Assembly: GCA_052116865.1 (NCBI GenBank)
Contig: JBQKKG010000005.1
Location: 62,001 to 126,000, forward strand
Direction: 5' to 3'
Length of the DNA stretch: 64,000 nt
Source: CAUPWF01 sp963515125
GTDB taxonomy: Bacteria > Bacillota > Clostridia > Lachnospirales > Lachnospiraceae
Shown: one piece after another, positions 34,402 through 43,337 of the stretch
Layout: each line of letters starts with the position of its first letter
How positions within the stretch are numbered: position 1 is the stretch's first letter
Made by a program: the position numbers and the translations under genes
Notes under the pieces: model-generated
Databases searched by the model: none
What the model saw: the letters and a program-made list of their open reading frames with translations, nothing else
Told to the model about the DNA's origin: nothing

Positions 34402-35442
34402 ATGAAACACGATGTAAAATTAACACAAATGGCAAAAACCTCTGGTTGAGCAGCTAAGATAGGTCCTGAGACCCTTGCCCAAGTATTGGGTAAGTTACCA
34501 CATTTCCAAGATGAGAATCTATTAGTTGGAATTGAAACATCCGATGATGCTGCAATTTATAAAATCACAGATGAGATTGCTATGATTCAGACAGTTGATT
34601 TCTTCACTCCTATTGTCGACGATCCCTATATGTTTGGACAGATAGCAGCAGCAAATTCCCTAAGCGATGTATATGCAATGGGAGGGGAACCAAAAGTTGC
34701 ATTAAATATTGTCGGGTTTCCAAATTGTTTGGACCCGGAGATTCTAGGAGAGATACTACGAGGTGGTGCCGACAAAGTAAAAGAGGCGGGCGCCGTATTA
34801 GTGGGAGGACATTCGGTTCAAGATGATGAACCAAAGTATGGGTTGTGTGTATCGGGATTTGTACATCCAGATCGCATTTTTAAAAACTATGGTTGTCAAC
34901 CAGGAGATACATTGATTCTCACAAAACAGATTGGAAATGGTATTATTAATACTGCCATTAAAGCAGAGATGGCATCTGAAGGTACAATACGTGAAGCAGA
35001 GACTGTAATGTCAACGCTGAATAAAAAGGCTAAGGAAGTAGTCGAACATTATAATATAACAGCCTGTACTGATATTACAGGATTCGGATTACTTGGTCAT
35101 TGTATTGAAATGGCGCAGGCAAGTGAAGTAACCTTTGAGATTCAGGTGAACGATATTGCATATTTTGAAGATGCTATTGAATTTGCAAAAATGGGCCTTG
35201 TACCAGCGGGCACATATAAGAATCGTGAACATTCAGGAGATAAGGTAGATATGTCAAAGGTAGACGATTACTTTATCGACTTACTATACGATCCACAGAC
35301 TTCGGGAGGACTTTTAATTAGTGTACCGCCTCAAGAAGTGGAGCATGTTATGAAAGATTTTGAAAAGAAACAAATGGACACAAAAGTATCCATAATAGGA
35401 AAGGTAGTAGAAAAGGGCGAACAATTAATCCGTCTTTTTTAA
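34402..35442 (+). CDS. selD: selenophosphate synthetase, itself a selenoprotein
   Basis: A 346-residue SelD that makes selenophosphate from selenide and ATP. The TGA at 34447-34449 is codon 16 and lies in TSGUAAKIGPETL, the active-site loop where other SelD proteins have Cys or Sec, followed by the catalytic Lys (19). VGIETSDDAAIYKI and GGHSVQDDEPKYG bind ATP and metal. Homology is unbroken on both sides of the TGA, so this is Sec, not a mutation. AGAGGAGAAG precedes the ATG. A small GGTC-CTGA-GACC stem starts 15 bases after the TGA and is a candidate SECIS. Confidence 0.95.
34447..34473 (+). promoter_or_regulatory. Sec codon and candidate SECIS of selD
   Basis: TGA codon 16 followed by a four-base GGTC/GACC stem with a CTGA loop at about 34462-34473. 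Weaker than the prdB element; likely bound by SelB if longer pairing forms. Confidence 0.5.
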
Positions 35443-35451
35443 GGTGTGGGG

Positions 35452-36849
35452 ATGAATAAGAATCTGTTGTATCGAAGTATACCGAAAGTAGATATATTGT
35501 TGGAGGACGAAACAATCAAAGCTATGATAGAAACCTATAGCCGTGATACAGTATTAGAAGCAATTCGACAAGAATCCGAAAAGTTACGTGCATTCATTGG
35601 TGATTGTGAAAAGGAAGAGGAAGCACAGAAACAAATCTCCCTTTTGATAACTCATATAGAAGCAAAGGTAGCAGCGATGCATACACCGAATATGTGCCAG
35701 GTAATCAATGCAACAGGGACGATTTTGCATACGAATTTAGGACGAGCACCAATTGGTCAGGCACACATGGATCATGTGTATAAAATTGCCACAGGATATT
35801 CCAATCTAGAATATAACCTAGAGGCGGGAAAACGAGGAGAGCGTTATGCTCACTTTGAAGAATTATTATGTAAAATCACTGGGGCTGAAGCTGCTATGGC
35901 AGTGAACAATAATGCAGCAGCAGTGATGCTGATTCTTAGTTCCATGGCCAAAGGTGGAGAAGTAATTGTATCAAGAGGAGAATTGGTAGAGATTGGCGGA
36001 AAGTTTCGGATTCCAGATGTAATGGAACAAAGCGGTGCTACCTTAGTAGAAGTAGGAACCACGAATAAAACACATTACAGCGATTATGAAGAGGCAGTTA
36101 CGCAGGAGACAGTTGCCTTGCTCAAGGTTCATACAAGTAACTATCGGATTGTTGGCTTCACGGAGACAGTTACGATAGAGGAGTTAGTTCCACTAGGTAA
36201 GGCACATGACCTCCCGGTGATAGAAGACTTAGGGAGTGGAGTGTTAATTGATTTAAGCAAATATGGTTTGACGTATGAACCGACAGTACAAGAATCCATT
36301 CGCAATGGTGCGGATGTTGTTTGTTTTAGTGGTGATAAGTTGTTGGGAGGTCCTCAAGCAGGTATTATTGTTGGAAAGAAGCAATACATCGATCAGATGA
36401 AGCGGAATCAACTGACCAGAGCACTTCGTATTGATAAATTTACTGCAGCTACGCTAGAAGTAGTGTTGCAAGAATATCTATCAGAGGAAAAAGCAATTCA
36501 ACAGATACCTGTATTGCAGATGATAACTATGCCGTTAGAGGAAGTGACAAAGAGAGCGGAAGAACTTAGCGGCATGATGAAACATGCAAAATTAGAAGCA
36601 AGTATTCAAATAGAAGCATGCGAATCTCAAATCGGGGGCGGTTCACTGCCATTAGAAAGAATTCCTAGTATGGGGATATCCGTTAAGCCTAATCAAATTA
36701 CAACGACAGAGTTAGAAGAGCGTATGAGACATTTTGAAATTCCAATTATTCCAAGAACATTCAACGATAAGATATTTTTAGATGCGAGGACGATTGATAG
36801 CAAATGGTTCTCAGTAATCGTAAAAGAGTTAAAGGAAGGACTGTGCTAA
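35452..36849 (+). CDS. selA: L-seryl-tRNA(Sec) selenium transferase
   Basis: A 465-residue PLP enzyme converting Ser-tRNA-Sec to Sec-tRNA-Sec with selenophosphate. The N-terminal domain (MNKNLLYRSIPKVDILLED) is the tRNA-binding helix bundle. HTNLGRAPIG and the PLP-lysine site CFSGDKLLGGPQAGII are SelA hallmarks, plus VEVGTTNKTH. AAGGTG is five bases before the ATG at 35452, which I prefer over the in-frame GTG at 35446. Its TAA overlaps the selB ATG. Confidence 0.95.
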   Translation: MNKNLLYRSIPKVDILLEDETIKAMIETYSRDTVLEAIRQESEKLRAFIGDCEKEEEAQKQISLLITHIEAKVAAMHTPNMCQVINATGTILHTNLGRAPIGQAHMDHVYKIATGYSNLEYNLEAGKRGERYAHFEELLCKITGAEAAMAVNNNAAAVMLILSSMAKGGEVIVSRGELVEIGGKFRIPDVMEQSGATLVEVGTTNKTHYSDYEEAVTQETVALLKVHTSNYRIVGFTETVTIEELVPLGKAHDLPVIEDLGSGVLIDLSKYGLTYEPTVQESIRNGADVVCFSGDKLLGGPQAGIIVGKKQYIDQMKRNQLTRALRIDKFTAATLEVVLQEYLSEEKAIQQIPVLQMITMPLEEVTKRAEELSGMMKHAKLEASIQIEACESQIGGGSLPLERIPSMGISVKPNQITTTELEERMRHFEIPIIPRTFNDKIFLDARTIDSKWFSVIVKELKEGLC

Positions 36850-38765
36850 TGAAGAACATCATTATTGGAACAGCAGGGCATATTGACCATGGAAAGACAA
36901 CGCTAATAAAGGCATTAACTGGTCGCAACACAGATCGTTGGGAGGAAGAACAACGGCGTGGAATTACCATTGATTTAGGGTTCACATATTTTGATTTGAA
37001 AAGCGGTGACCGAGTGGGGATTATTGATGTGCCAGGTCATGAAAAATTTATCAATAATATGGTGGCTGGAGTTGTCGGAATGGATTTAGTAATGTTGGTA
37101 GTCGCAGCAGACGAAGGCATTATGCCGCAAACTCGTGAACATATGGATATATTAGGACAACTAGGAATTGAGAAAAGTATTTTAGTACTGAACAAGTGCG
37201 ATTTAGTTGACGAAGAATGGATGGAACTTGTGGAAGAAGAAATCAAGGAAGAATTAGAGGGTACTTTTTTAGAGCATGCACCTGTAGTTAAGGTGTCAGC
37301 AGCGACAGGAGAAGGACTAGAAGGGTTAATTCAAGTTATTGAACAATTAACTGCAGATGAACTGGTAGAAAAAGACACCCAAACCATTCCAAGACTTCCG
37401 ATTGATCGAGCATTTACCATATCTGGATTTGGTACGATTATTACAGGTACTCTTATTAGTGGAACGATTACAAAAGAAGATACATTGGAAATGTATCCAC
37501 TCGGGAAAGCGTGTAAGATTCGAAGTATCCAAGTACATGGACAGGATGTGAACAAGTGTTATGCGGGACAACGTGTAGCAATTAATTTATCAAATGTTAA
37601 AAAAAAGGAAATACAAAGAGGCTGTGTATTAGCGCCACCAAATAGCATGAAAAATACACAGTTACTAGACGTGAAATTAAGTGTGTTGCCTTCTTCCTTA
37701 AGACTTTTAACCAATCATTCAAGATTACATTTCTTTTCAGGTACGAGTGAAATCCTTTGTAGGGCAGTTTTGCTTGACAAAGAAGAAATTGGTCCAGGGG
37801 AAGAAGGATTTGTACAGTTGCGTTTGGAAGAGGAAATTGCACTTCGCAGAGGTGATAAGTTTATTGTTCGGTTTTATTCTCCGATGGAGACGATCGGAGG
37901 TGGGGGCGTATTAGAACCGAATCCAAAGAAAAAAAGACGTTTTGATCCAGAGGCATTGGAAGAGTTGAAAAGAAAAGAATCTGGTTCATCAGAGGATATC
38001 ATCGAACTGCATATTAAAGCACATGCAGATACCATGGTAACAATTACAGAACTTGCGAAACTTACGGCTTTGTCTACGGATGAAGTGACGGCCGATATTG
38101 AATCTCTGCAAGAGCAGGGATTGATACAAGTCTTTCCGATGAAAAAGGATATCTATGTTTGGCATGCTTCCAGTGAAACAGGTATACGCAATACCATGGT
38201 AGATTCCTTGCACCTCTATCACAAAGAACATCCATATCGGTATGGGATGAAAAAAGCGGAAATTCATATGACATTTTTGAAAAAAGTCAAAGCCAACATT
38301 TTTGATGTTTATATTGAGAAGTTAGTGTCAGAAGGGGTGATAGGACGTCACAATGAGTATCTTCACTTACCTGAATTTACCGTGGTAGAGGATGGAGTTT
38401 ATACCAAGACTACAAAAATTATGATGAATACGTTTATAAAAGCAGGGTACGATTTCGTATGGTTTACTGACATTGATTTTCAAGGAATTGGGCAAGAGAT
38501 TATAGATGATATACTATTAGTAGAAGTAGATAAAGGGAATGTAGTAAAGGTTGCAGATAATCTTTATACGACAGCAGAGTTGATTACGAAGGCAAAAGAG
38601 ATTATTGTACAAAAGTTATCCCAGAACAATCTGATTACCATTGCAGAGGTAAGGGATATATTCAATACCAGTAGAAAGAGCGCAAAGCCGATTTTAGAGT
38701 ATATGGATAGTATAAAGGTTACGAAAAAGACCGGTGGTGAAAGCGAAAGGGTAGCATTCGTATGA
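36849..38765 (+). CDS. selB: selenocysteine-specific elongation factor
   Basis: A 638-residue translation GTPase. G1 is GTAGHIDHGKT, G3 DVPGHEKF, G4 NKCDL, all in residues 1-140; domains 2 and 3 follow; the C-terminal half (about 370-638) consists of winged helices that bind the SECIS hairpin. It brings Sec-tRNA-Sec to UGA codons. It starts at the ATG overlapping the selA stop (TAATG). It overlaps the LysR gene by four bases, so all of selD to lysR looks like one operon. Confidence 0.95.
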   Translation: MKNIIIGTAGHIDHGKTTLIKALTGRNTDRWEEEQRRGITIDLGFTYFDLKSGDRVGIIDVPGHEKFINNMVAGVVGMDLVMLVVAADEGIMPQTREHMDILGQLGIEKSILVLNKCDLVDEEWMELVEEEIKEELEGTFLEHAPVVKVSAATGEGLEGLIQVIEQLTADELVEKDTQTIPRLPIDRAFTISGFGTIITGTLISGTITKEDTLEMYPLGKACKIRSIQVHGQDVNKCYAGQRVAINLSNVKKKEIQRGCVLAPPNSMKNTQLLDVKLSVLPSSLRLLTNHSRLHFFSGTSEILCRAVLLDKEEIGPGEEGFVQLRLEEEIALRRGDKFIVRFYSPMETIGGGGVLEPNPKKKRRFDPEALEELKRKESGSSEDIIELHIKAHADTMVTITELAKLTALSTDEVTADIESLQEQGLIQVFPMKKDIYVWHASSETGIRNTMVDSLHLYHKEHPYRYGMKKAEIHMTFLKKVKANIFDVYIEKLVSEGVIGRHNEYLHLPEFTVVEDGVYTKTTKIMMNTFIKAGYDFVWFTDIDFQGIGQEIIDDILLVEVDKGNVVKVADNLYTTAELITKAKEIIVQKLSQNNLITIAEVRDIFNTSRKSAKPILEYMDSIKVTKKTGGESERVAFV

Positions 38766-39664
38766 ATTTAAAACAATTAGAAGCATTTGTACAGATTGCA
38801 GAAGGAAAAAGTTTTTCAAAAGCTGCAAAAGAATTATTTTTAACTCAACCAACGATTAGCGCACATATTCTATCATTGGAAAAAGAGCTAAATGTAAGAC
38901 TATTTGTACGAAATACAAAAGAAGTTAATCTGTCAGAGGAAGGAGGCATATTGTATCAATATGCAAGGCAGATGATTGACTTGGAGCAGGAGATTGAAAA
39001 TGTATTTGGTAAGTCGTCCATCAAGGGGCAACAGTGTATTAGAATTGCAGCATCTACGATTCCTAGTCAGTATTTGCTTCCTGAAATCTTATCAAAATTT
39101 AGTGAAAAGTATCCAAAAGAACAATTTAATATTACTCAGACAGATAGTACGGGAGCTGTAGAAGAAGTAGTGAATCATAAGGTGGATATTGGGTTTACAG
39201 GAACGAAGATAGAAAAGAAGAATTGTAAATATATTCCGTTTTATAAAGATGAACTTGTGGTTATTACACCAACTACAGCTAAATTCAAGCAACTACAAGA
39301 AAGTAATGAAAGTCTTCAGTGGGTGCAAGATGAAGCTTTTATTATGCGGGAAGAAGGTTCCGGGACCAGAAAAGAAGCCGAAAAACAGTTGAAATTATCG
39401 GGGATTGATACTGAAAAAATCAGTGTAGTTGCAAGTATTGAGAATCAAGAAACAATTAAGAAATCTGTGAAAAATGGATTGGGAATATCCGTCATATCCA
39501 AATTAGCAGCAGAAGAAGAGATAGAAGATCAAAGTTTATTATATTTTCCGTTTGAGTCTGTAAAAAATGGAAGAGACTTGTTTGTTGTATACAATAGGAA
39601 TTTTCAATTGCCTAGAGCGGCAGAACGGTTTTTGAAAGTTATAAAAGAAATGTATAACAACTAG
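38762..39664 (+). CDS. LysR-family regulator of the selenium cluster
   Basis: A 300-residue LysR regulator: winged helix (MNLKQLEAFVQIAEGKSFSK... FLTQPTISAHILSLEKEL) and a periplasmic-binding-like effector domain (about 90-298, RIAASTIPSQYLLPEIL and VDIGFTGTKI). The ATG overlaps the selB stop. A LysR protein in this position is a recurring feature of Clostridia selenium loci, so it probably regulates selenium metabolism; the effector could be a selenium or sulfur compound, which is inference. A terminator follows. Confidence 0.85.
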   Translation: MNLKQLEAFVQIAEGKSFSKAAKELFLTQPTISAHILSLEKELNVRLFVRNTKEVNLSEEGGILYQYARQMIDLEQEIENVFGKSSIKGQQCIRIAASTIPSQYLLPEILSKFSEKYPKEQFNITQTDSTGAVEEVVNHKVDIGFTGTKIEKKNCKYIPFYKDELVVITPTTAKFKQLQESNESLQWVQDEAFIMREEGSGTRKEAEKQLKLSGIDTEKISVVASIENQETIKKSVKNGLGISVISKLAAEEEIEDQSLLYFPFESVKNGRDLFVVYNRNFQLPRAAERFLKVIKEMYNN

Positions 39665-39669
39665 GAGTG

Positions 39670-39714
39670 AAAAGACTCCAAATACCATGAAAGAAATGGT
39701 ATTTGGAGTCTTTT
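39670..39714. terminator. terminator after the selenium operon
   Basis: Perfect 19-base arms from AAAAGACTCCAAATACCAT to its complement, ending in TTTT. The A- and T-rich ends allow use in both directions, covering the minus-strand glnB relic as well. Confidence 0.9.
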
Positions 39715-39727
39715 GCTATATAGTATG

Positions 39728-39839
39728 TTATTCCTCATCTTGGAGAGCGTCATAACCTTTTTTTCCAGTTCTGACTTTAATTACATTTTCTATATGATAA
39801 ATAAAAATCTTACCATATTGTATCAACCGATGAATACAT
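39728..39839 (-). pseudogene. glnB/P-II C-terminal relic
   Basis: On the minus strand, a frame ending at the TAA (39730-39728) reads YGKIFIYHIENVIKVRTG then KKGYDALQDEE, which is the C-terminal strand and tail of nitrogen regulatory P-II proteins (GDGKIFV..VE..IRTGE.G..AL). Only about 32 residues remain; the T-loop and ATP-binding half are gone. A GAGGAGGG and an ATG (39839) sit just upstream but in another frame. It directly follows glnN on the same strand, so a glnN-glnB arrangement seems to have decayed. Confidence 0.7.
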
Positions 39840-39917
39840 AAAAATCCCTCCTCATGAATTAAGGTGTGTAAATAGTTACTTGATGTGTAGATATATTAGT
39901 GGCAAGTAAAACCGAAA

Positions 39918-42011
39918 TTAATATACGCTATATAGCATATCAGAATAGGATGGCAATGCCCATGAATCCTTTCCAATCATCAATTCTAATTGGTCAACGA
40001 TATGTCTTAATTCAGTCATGCCTGATAAAATTTGATCTCTATAGGCTTCCGCAGATTCTTTGACATCTTTCAGCTCTTTTACGCTATTAATGGAAACAGT
40101 AAGTGTGGAAAGAGTTTCGTATAAAGAGTCACTAAGAGAAGCAAATTGTCTTAAACGTTTCATTTCTAAAGAGGAAGAGATATCTAGCCCAATTTGTTTC
40201 TTTGTTGCAGCCAGATCCGAAAGCATTTGTTCATAACTTAGAATAGAAGGCAAGACATAATCATTTACAAGATCAATCATTGTAAGTGCTTCAATGTTAA
40301 TGACTTTAGAATAGTTTTCTAATAGTATTTCATAACGGGAGTATATCTCATTTTCTGCAAATACTTGATGCTTTACAAATACATGGATGTTTTTCTGAGC
40401 AACAAAAGCCGGTAATGCATCGGGGGTTGTGCGAAGATTTGAAAGACCACGTGTTTTTGCTTCTGCAATCCATTCTTCGGAATAGTTATTCCCATTAAAA
40501 ATAATGCGCTTATGATTTTTAATTGTCTGTTTTATGAGTGAGTTTAAATCTTTCTTGAAATCTTTCCCAGTTTCTAATTGGTCCGCAAATTGTGATAAGG
40601 TTTCTGCAACGATGGTATTTAGGACGATATTAGGACCTGAAATAGAGAATGTGGAACCTAGCATACGGAATTCAAATTTATTTCCAGTAAAGGCAAATGG
40701 AGAAGTCCGATTGCGATCCGTAGTATCTTTAGGGAAATGTGGCAATACAGTTGCTCCTATTTCCATTTGTTCTCTTTGTGGACCAACGTAAAGAGAATCA
40801 GTTTCTAATGCTTTTAAAATGTCGGTTAATTCATCTCCTAAGAACATAGAAACAATAGCAGGAGGTGCTTCGTTTGCACCGAGTCTATGGTCATTACCTG
40901 CACTTGCAACAGATACTCTTAATAAATCTTGATATTCGTCCACCGCTTTTATGACCGCACATAAGAATAGCAAAAATTGAGCATTCTCATATGGGGTTGC
41001 TCCTGGTTCTAAGAGGTTCATGCCTGTGTCGGTACATAGTGACCAGTTGTTGTGTTTACCACTACCATTTACCCCGTCAAACGGTTTTTCATGAAGAAGA
41101 CAAGCAAGGCCGTGACGATCCGCAATTACTTTCATAAGCTCCATAGTAAGTTGGTTATGATCGGTAGCTGTATTGGTTGTGGTAAAGATAGGAGCAAGCT
41201 CGTGCTGCGCAGGAGCGACTTCATTATGCTTCGTTTTAGCTAAAATTCCTAACTTCCAAAGTTCTTCATCTAAGTCCTTCATAAAGGCAGAAATGCGTGG
41301 CTTGATAGAACCGAAATAGTGATCGTCTAATTCTTGCCCTTTCGAAGGCCTTGCGCCTAAAAGTGTACGACCGCAGTACATCAAATCGGGACGTTTTAAA
41401 AATAATGCCTTATCAATTAAAAAATATTCTTGTTCTGGGCCAACAGTTGTATTCACTCTTTTTGCGGTAGTGTTTCCGAATAATTTGAGGACCCGAAGTG
41501 CCTGCTTATCAATGGCTTGCATCGAACGGAGTAAGGGGGTTTTCTTATCAAGTGCTTCGCCACTATAGGAGCAAAAGGCAGTTGGGATATATAAGGATTC
41601 GTCCTTAATGAAGGCGTAGGATGTTGGATCCCATGCAGTGTAGCCTCTTGCTTCGAAGGTTGCACGCAGACCACCGGAAGGAAAACTGGATGCATCGGGT
41701 TCTCCGCGCACAAATTCTTTTCCGGAAAATTCCATAATTACTGATCCATCTGCTTCAGGTGAGATAAAACTATCGTGTTTTTCGGCAGTTACGCCAGTCA
41801 TAGGTTGGAACCAATGCGTAAAGTGCGTAGCACCTTTTTCGATGGCCCAGTCTTTCATAGCGTTAGCAACCACATTAGCAACATCAATTTCGAGATGCTT
41901 TCCCTCAGCAATTGTTTTTTTAAGAGCTTTGTAGGTTTCTTTTGGAAGTCGCTCCTTCATTACATGGTCATTAAACACCAAGCTTCCGAATAAATTTGGT
42001 ACGTCTTTCAT
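39918..42011 (-). CDS. glnN: glutamine synthetase type III
   Basis: A 697-residue GSIII making glutamine from glutamate, ammonia and ATP. FTHWFQPMTG, EFVRGEPDASSFPSGGLR, TVGPEQEYFLID, HNEVAPAQHELAPIF and NGSGKHNNWSL are type III signatures; metal-binding Glu and the ATP site are intact. AAAGGAGG precedes the ATG. The gene starts 15 bases after asnA on the same strand, so they share a transcript devoted to ammonia assimilation. Confidence 0.95.
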   Translation of the reverse strand: MKDVPNLFGSLVFNDHVMKERLPKETYKALKKTIAEGKHLEIDVANVVANAMKDWAIEKGATHFTHWFQPMTGVTAEKHDSFISPEADGSVIMEFSGKEFVRGEPDASSFPSGGLRATFEARGYTAWDPTSYAFIKDESLYIPTAFCSYSGEALDKKTPLLRSMQAIDKQALRVLKLFGNTTAKRVNTTVGPEQEYFLIDKALFLKRPDLMYCGRTLLGARPSKGQELDDHYFGSIKPRISAFMKDLDEELWKLGILAKTKHNEVAPAQHELAPIFTTTNTATDHNQLTMELMKVIADRHGLACLLHEKPFDGVNGSGKHNNWSLCTDTGMNLLEPGATPYENAQFLLFLCAVIKAVDEYQDLLRVSVASAGNDHRLGANEAPPAIVSMFLGDELTDILKALETDSLYVGPQREQMEIGATVLPHFPKDTTDRNRTSPFAFTGNKFEFRMLGSTFSISGPNIVLNTIVAETLSQFADQLETGKDFKKDLNSLIKQTIKNHKRIIFNGNNYSEEWIAEAKTRGLSNLRTTPDALPAFVAQKNIHVFVKHQVFAENEIYSRYEILLENYSKVINIEALTMIDLVNDYVLPSILSYEQMLSDLAATKKQIGLDISSSLEMKRLRQFASLSDSLYETLSTLTVSINSVKELKDVKESAEAYRDQILSGMTELRHIVDQLELMIGKDSWALPSYSDMLYSVY

Positions 42012-42026
42012 TACAAATTGCCTCCT

Positions 42027-43034
42027 TTATAATAATTCTATGCCTGCTGCTTTACAGTCGGCAATTGTGTCTTCATCCCAGATAGATACTTGAACCTCAC
42101 CAATATGTGCCTTTCTTAGTATTAGCATAGAAAGTCTGGATTGGCCAATACCTCCACCTATTGTAAGTGGTAATTCTCCTGCGAGAAGCATTTTGTGAAA
42201 AGGCAATTCTCTTCGATCGTCACAACCAGCTTTTGTAAGTTGGCTATCTAGAGCATCTGGATCGACGCGAATTCCCATAGAAGATACTTCGAATGCACAA
42301 CCAAGTAAATCGTTCCAGAATACAATGTCGCCATTCATAGCCCAATCATCGTAATCAGGTGCTCTACCATCGTGTTTCTTACCAGAGGCTAATAAGTCTC
42401 CAATCTGCATAATAAATGCAGTTTTGTGTTCTTTCAGGTATTCGTCTTCACGTGCCTTTGGTGTGAGGGTTGGATATAAATCTTCTAATTCCTGAGTGGT
42501 AATGAAACAAATGGTTCTTGAAAGGGTAAATGGAAGCTTAGGAAATTGTTTGGACAGCTCCAACTGTGCATCACAAATGGAATCCACAATTTTTTGAACT
42601 GTATCTTTTAAATATGCTATCGTTCGTGTGCTTTGATCAATGACTTTCTCCCAATCCCATTGATCAACATATATGGAATGTAAATTATCCATTTCTTCAT
42701 CTCTTCGGATTGCATTCATATCAGTGTAAAGGCCTTCTCCTATAGGAAAGTGATATTTATATAATGCCATGCGTTTCCATTTTGCTAAGGAATGAACGAT
42801 TTGGGCATCTGTTTGCGTTTCTTTCATATCAAATTGAACGGGACGTTCTACACCATTTAAGTCATCGTTTAATCCAGAAGAGGGGGTTACGAACAATGGA
42901 GCAGATACTCTTCTGAGATTAAGTGCATCTCCAAGATTTTGTTCGAATGTTTTTTTGAAAGTGCCAATTGCTTTTTGTGTTTCGTACACAGATAAAACTG
43001 ATTTGTAATCTTTTGGAGTTGTTAATTTACTCAT
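42027..43034 (-). CDS. asnA: aspartate-ammonia ligase (asparagine synthetase A)
   Basis: A 335-residue enzyme making asparagine from aspartate, ammonia and ATP; related to class II aminoacyl-tRNA synthetases. LRRVSAPLFVTPSSGLNDDLNG, VQFDMKETQTDAQIVHSLAKWKR, LPLTIGGGIGQSRLSMLI are AsnA hallmarks. The ATG at 43034 has AAAGG nine bases upstream and gives a length near the 330 of known AsnA. A strong hairpin sits in its short leader. First gene of asnA-glnN. Confidence 0.95.
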   Translation of the reverse strand: MSKLTTPKDYKSVLSVYETQKAIGTFKKTFEQNLGDALNLRRVSAPLFVTPSSGLNDDLNGVERPVQFDMKETQTDAQIVHSLAKWKRMALYKYHFPIGEGLYTDMNAIRRDEEMDNLHSIYVDQWDWEKVIDQSTRTIAYLKDTVQKIVDSICDAQLELSKQFPKLPFTLSRTICFITTQELEDLYPTLTPKAREDEYLKEHKTAFIMQIGDLLASGKKHDGRAPDYDDWAMNGDIVFWNDLLGCAFEVSSMGIRVDPDALDSQLTKAGCDDRRELPFHKMLLAGELPLTIGGGIGQSRLSMLILRKAHIGEVQVSIWDEDTIADCKAAGIELL

Positions 43035-43081
43035 AGATAACATCCTTTCTTTATTAGAGTTTAGGAAGATTCCCAAGAATA

Positions 43082-43128
43082 TAAAAAAGCAAGGGAGCTG
43101 TAGACGTGTGGTCCACAGCTCCCTTGCT
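43082..43128 (-). terminator. attenuator-like hairpin in the asnA leader
   Basis: On the minus strand, AGCAAGGGAGCTGT pairs with ACAGCTCCCTTGCT, with GGAC/GTCT pairing towards the loop, followed by six T. It lies 48 bases upstream of the asnA start and immediately after the promoter, so most transcripts should stop here unless a signal intervenes. Confidence 0.75.
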
Positions 43129-43140
43129 GTTCATGGCGTA

Positions 43141-43169
43141 ATAATATCACTTGTTAAATTTAATGTCAA
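43141..43169 (-). promoter_or_regulatory. promoter of asnA-glnN
   Basis: On the minus strand, TTGACA (43169-43164), 17 bp, TATTAT (43146-43141): near-consensus for the vegetative sigma factor. Transcription should start about 43134, only a few bases before the attenuator hairpin. Confidence 0.8.
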
Positions 43170-43270
43170 TCTTTTTTTAAAAAGTAAGGATATTTTTAAA
43201 TAAAGATTGATAGTTTGAATATAGTTATAGAAAAAAATGATAAGTAAATATTTGATATCAATTATATCAA

Positions 43271-43300
43271 TTAGACGTTTTATGTAGAAAGAGGTATACT
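43271..43300 (+). promoter_or_regulatory. promoter of cysteine-desulfurase-like gene
   Basis: TTAGAC, 18 bp, TATACT, 38 bp before the ATG. A TTGATATCAA palindrome and a repeated TATCAATTA lie just upstream (43252-43272). Confidence 0.45.
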
Positions 43301-43337
43301 AAAGCCATAAGAAAACAAAAGAATAGAGGAAATAGTT

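Noticed and set aside
34402..34485. selD looks as if it starts at 34486 with a missing N-terminus
   Set aside because: The upstream frame carries a ribosome site and the conserved Sec/Lys loop; the TGA at 34447 is selenocysteine.
43082..43170. T-box riboswitch for Asn in front of asnA
   Set aside because: The predicted promoter leaves only a few bases before the terminator; no stem I, specifier loop or T-box sequence fits.
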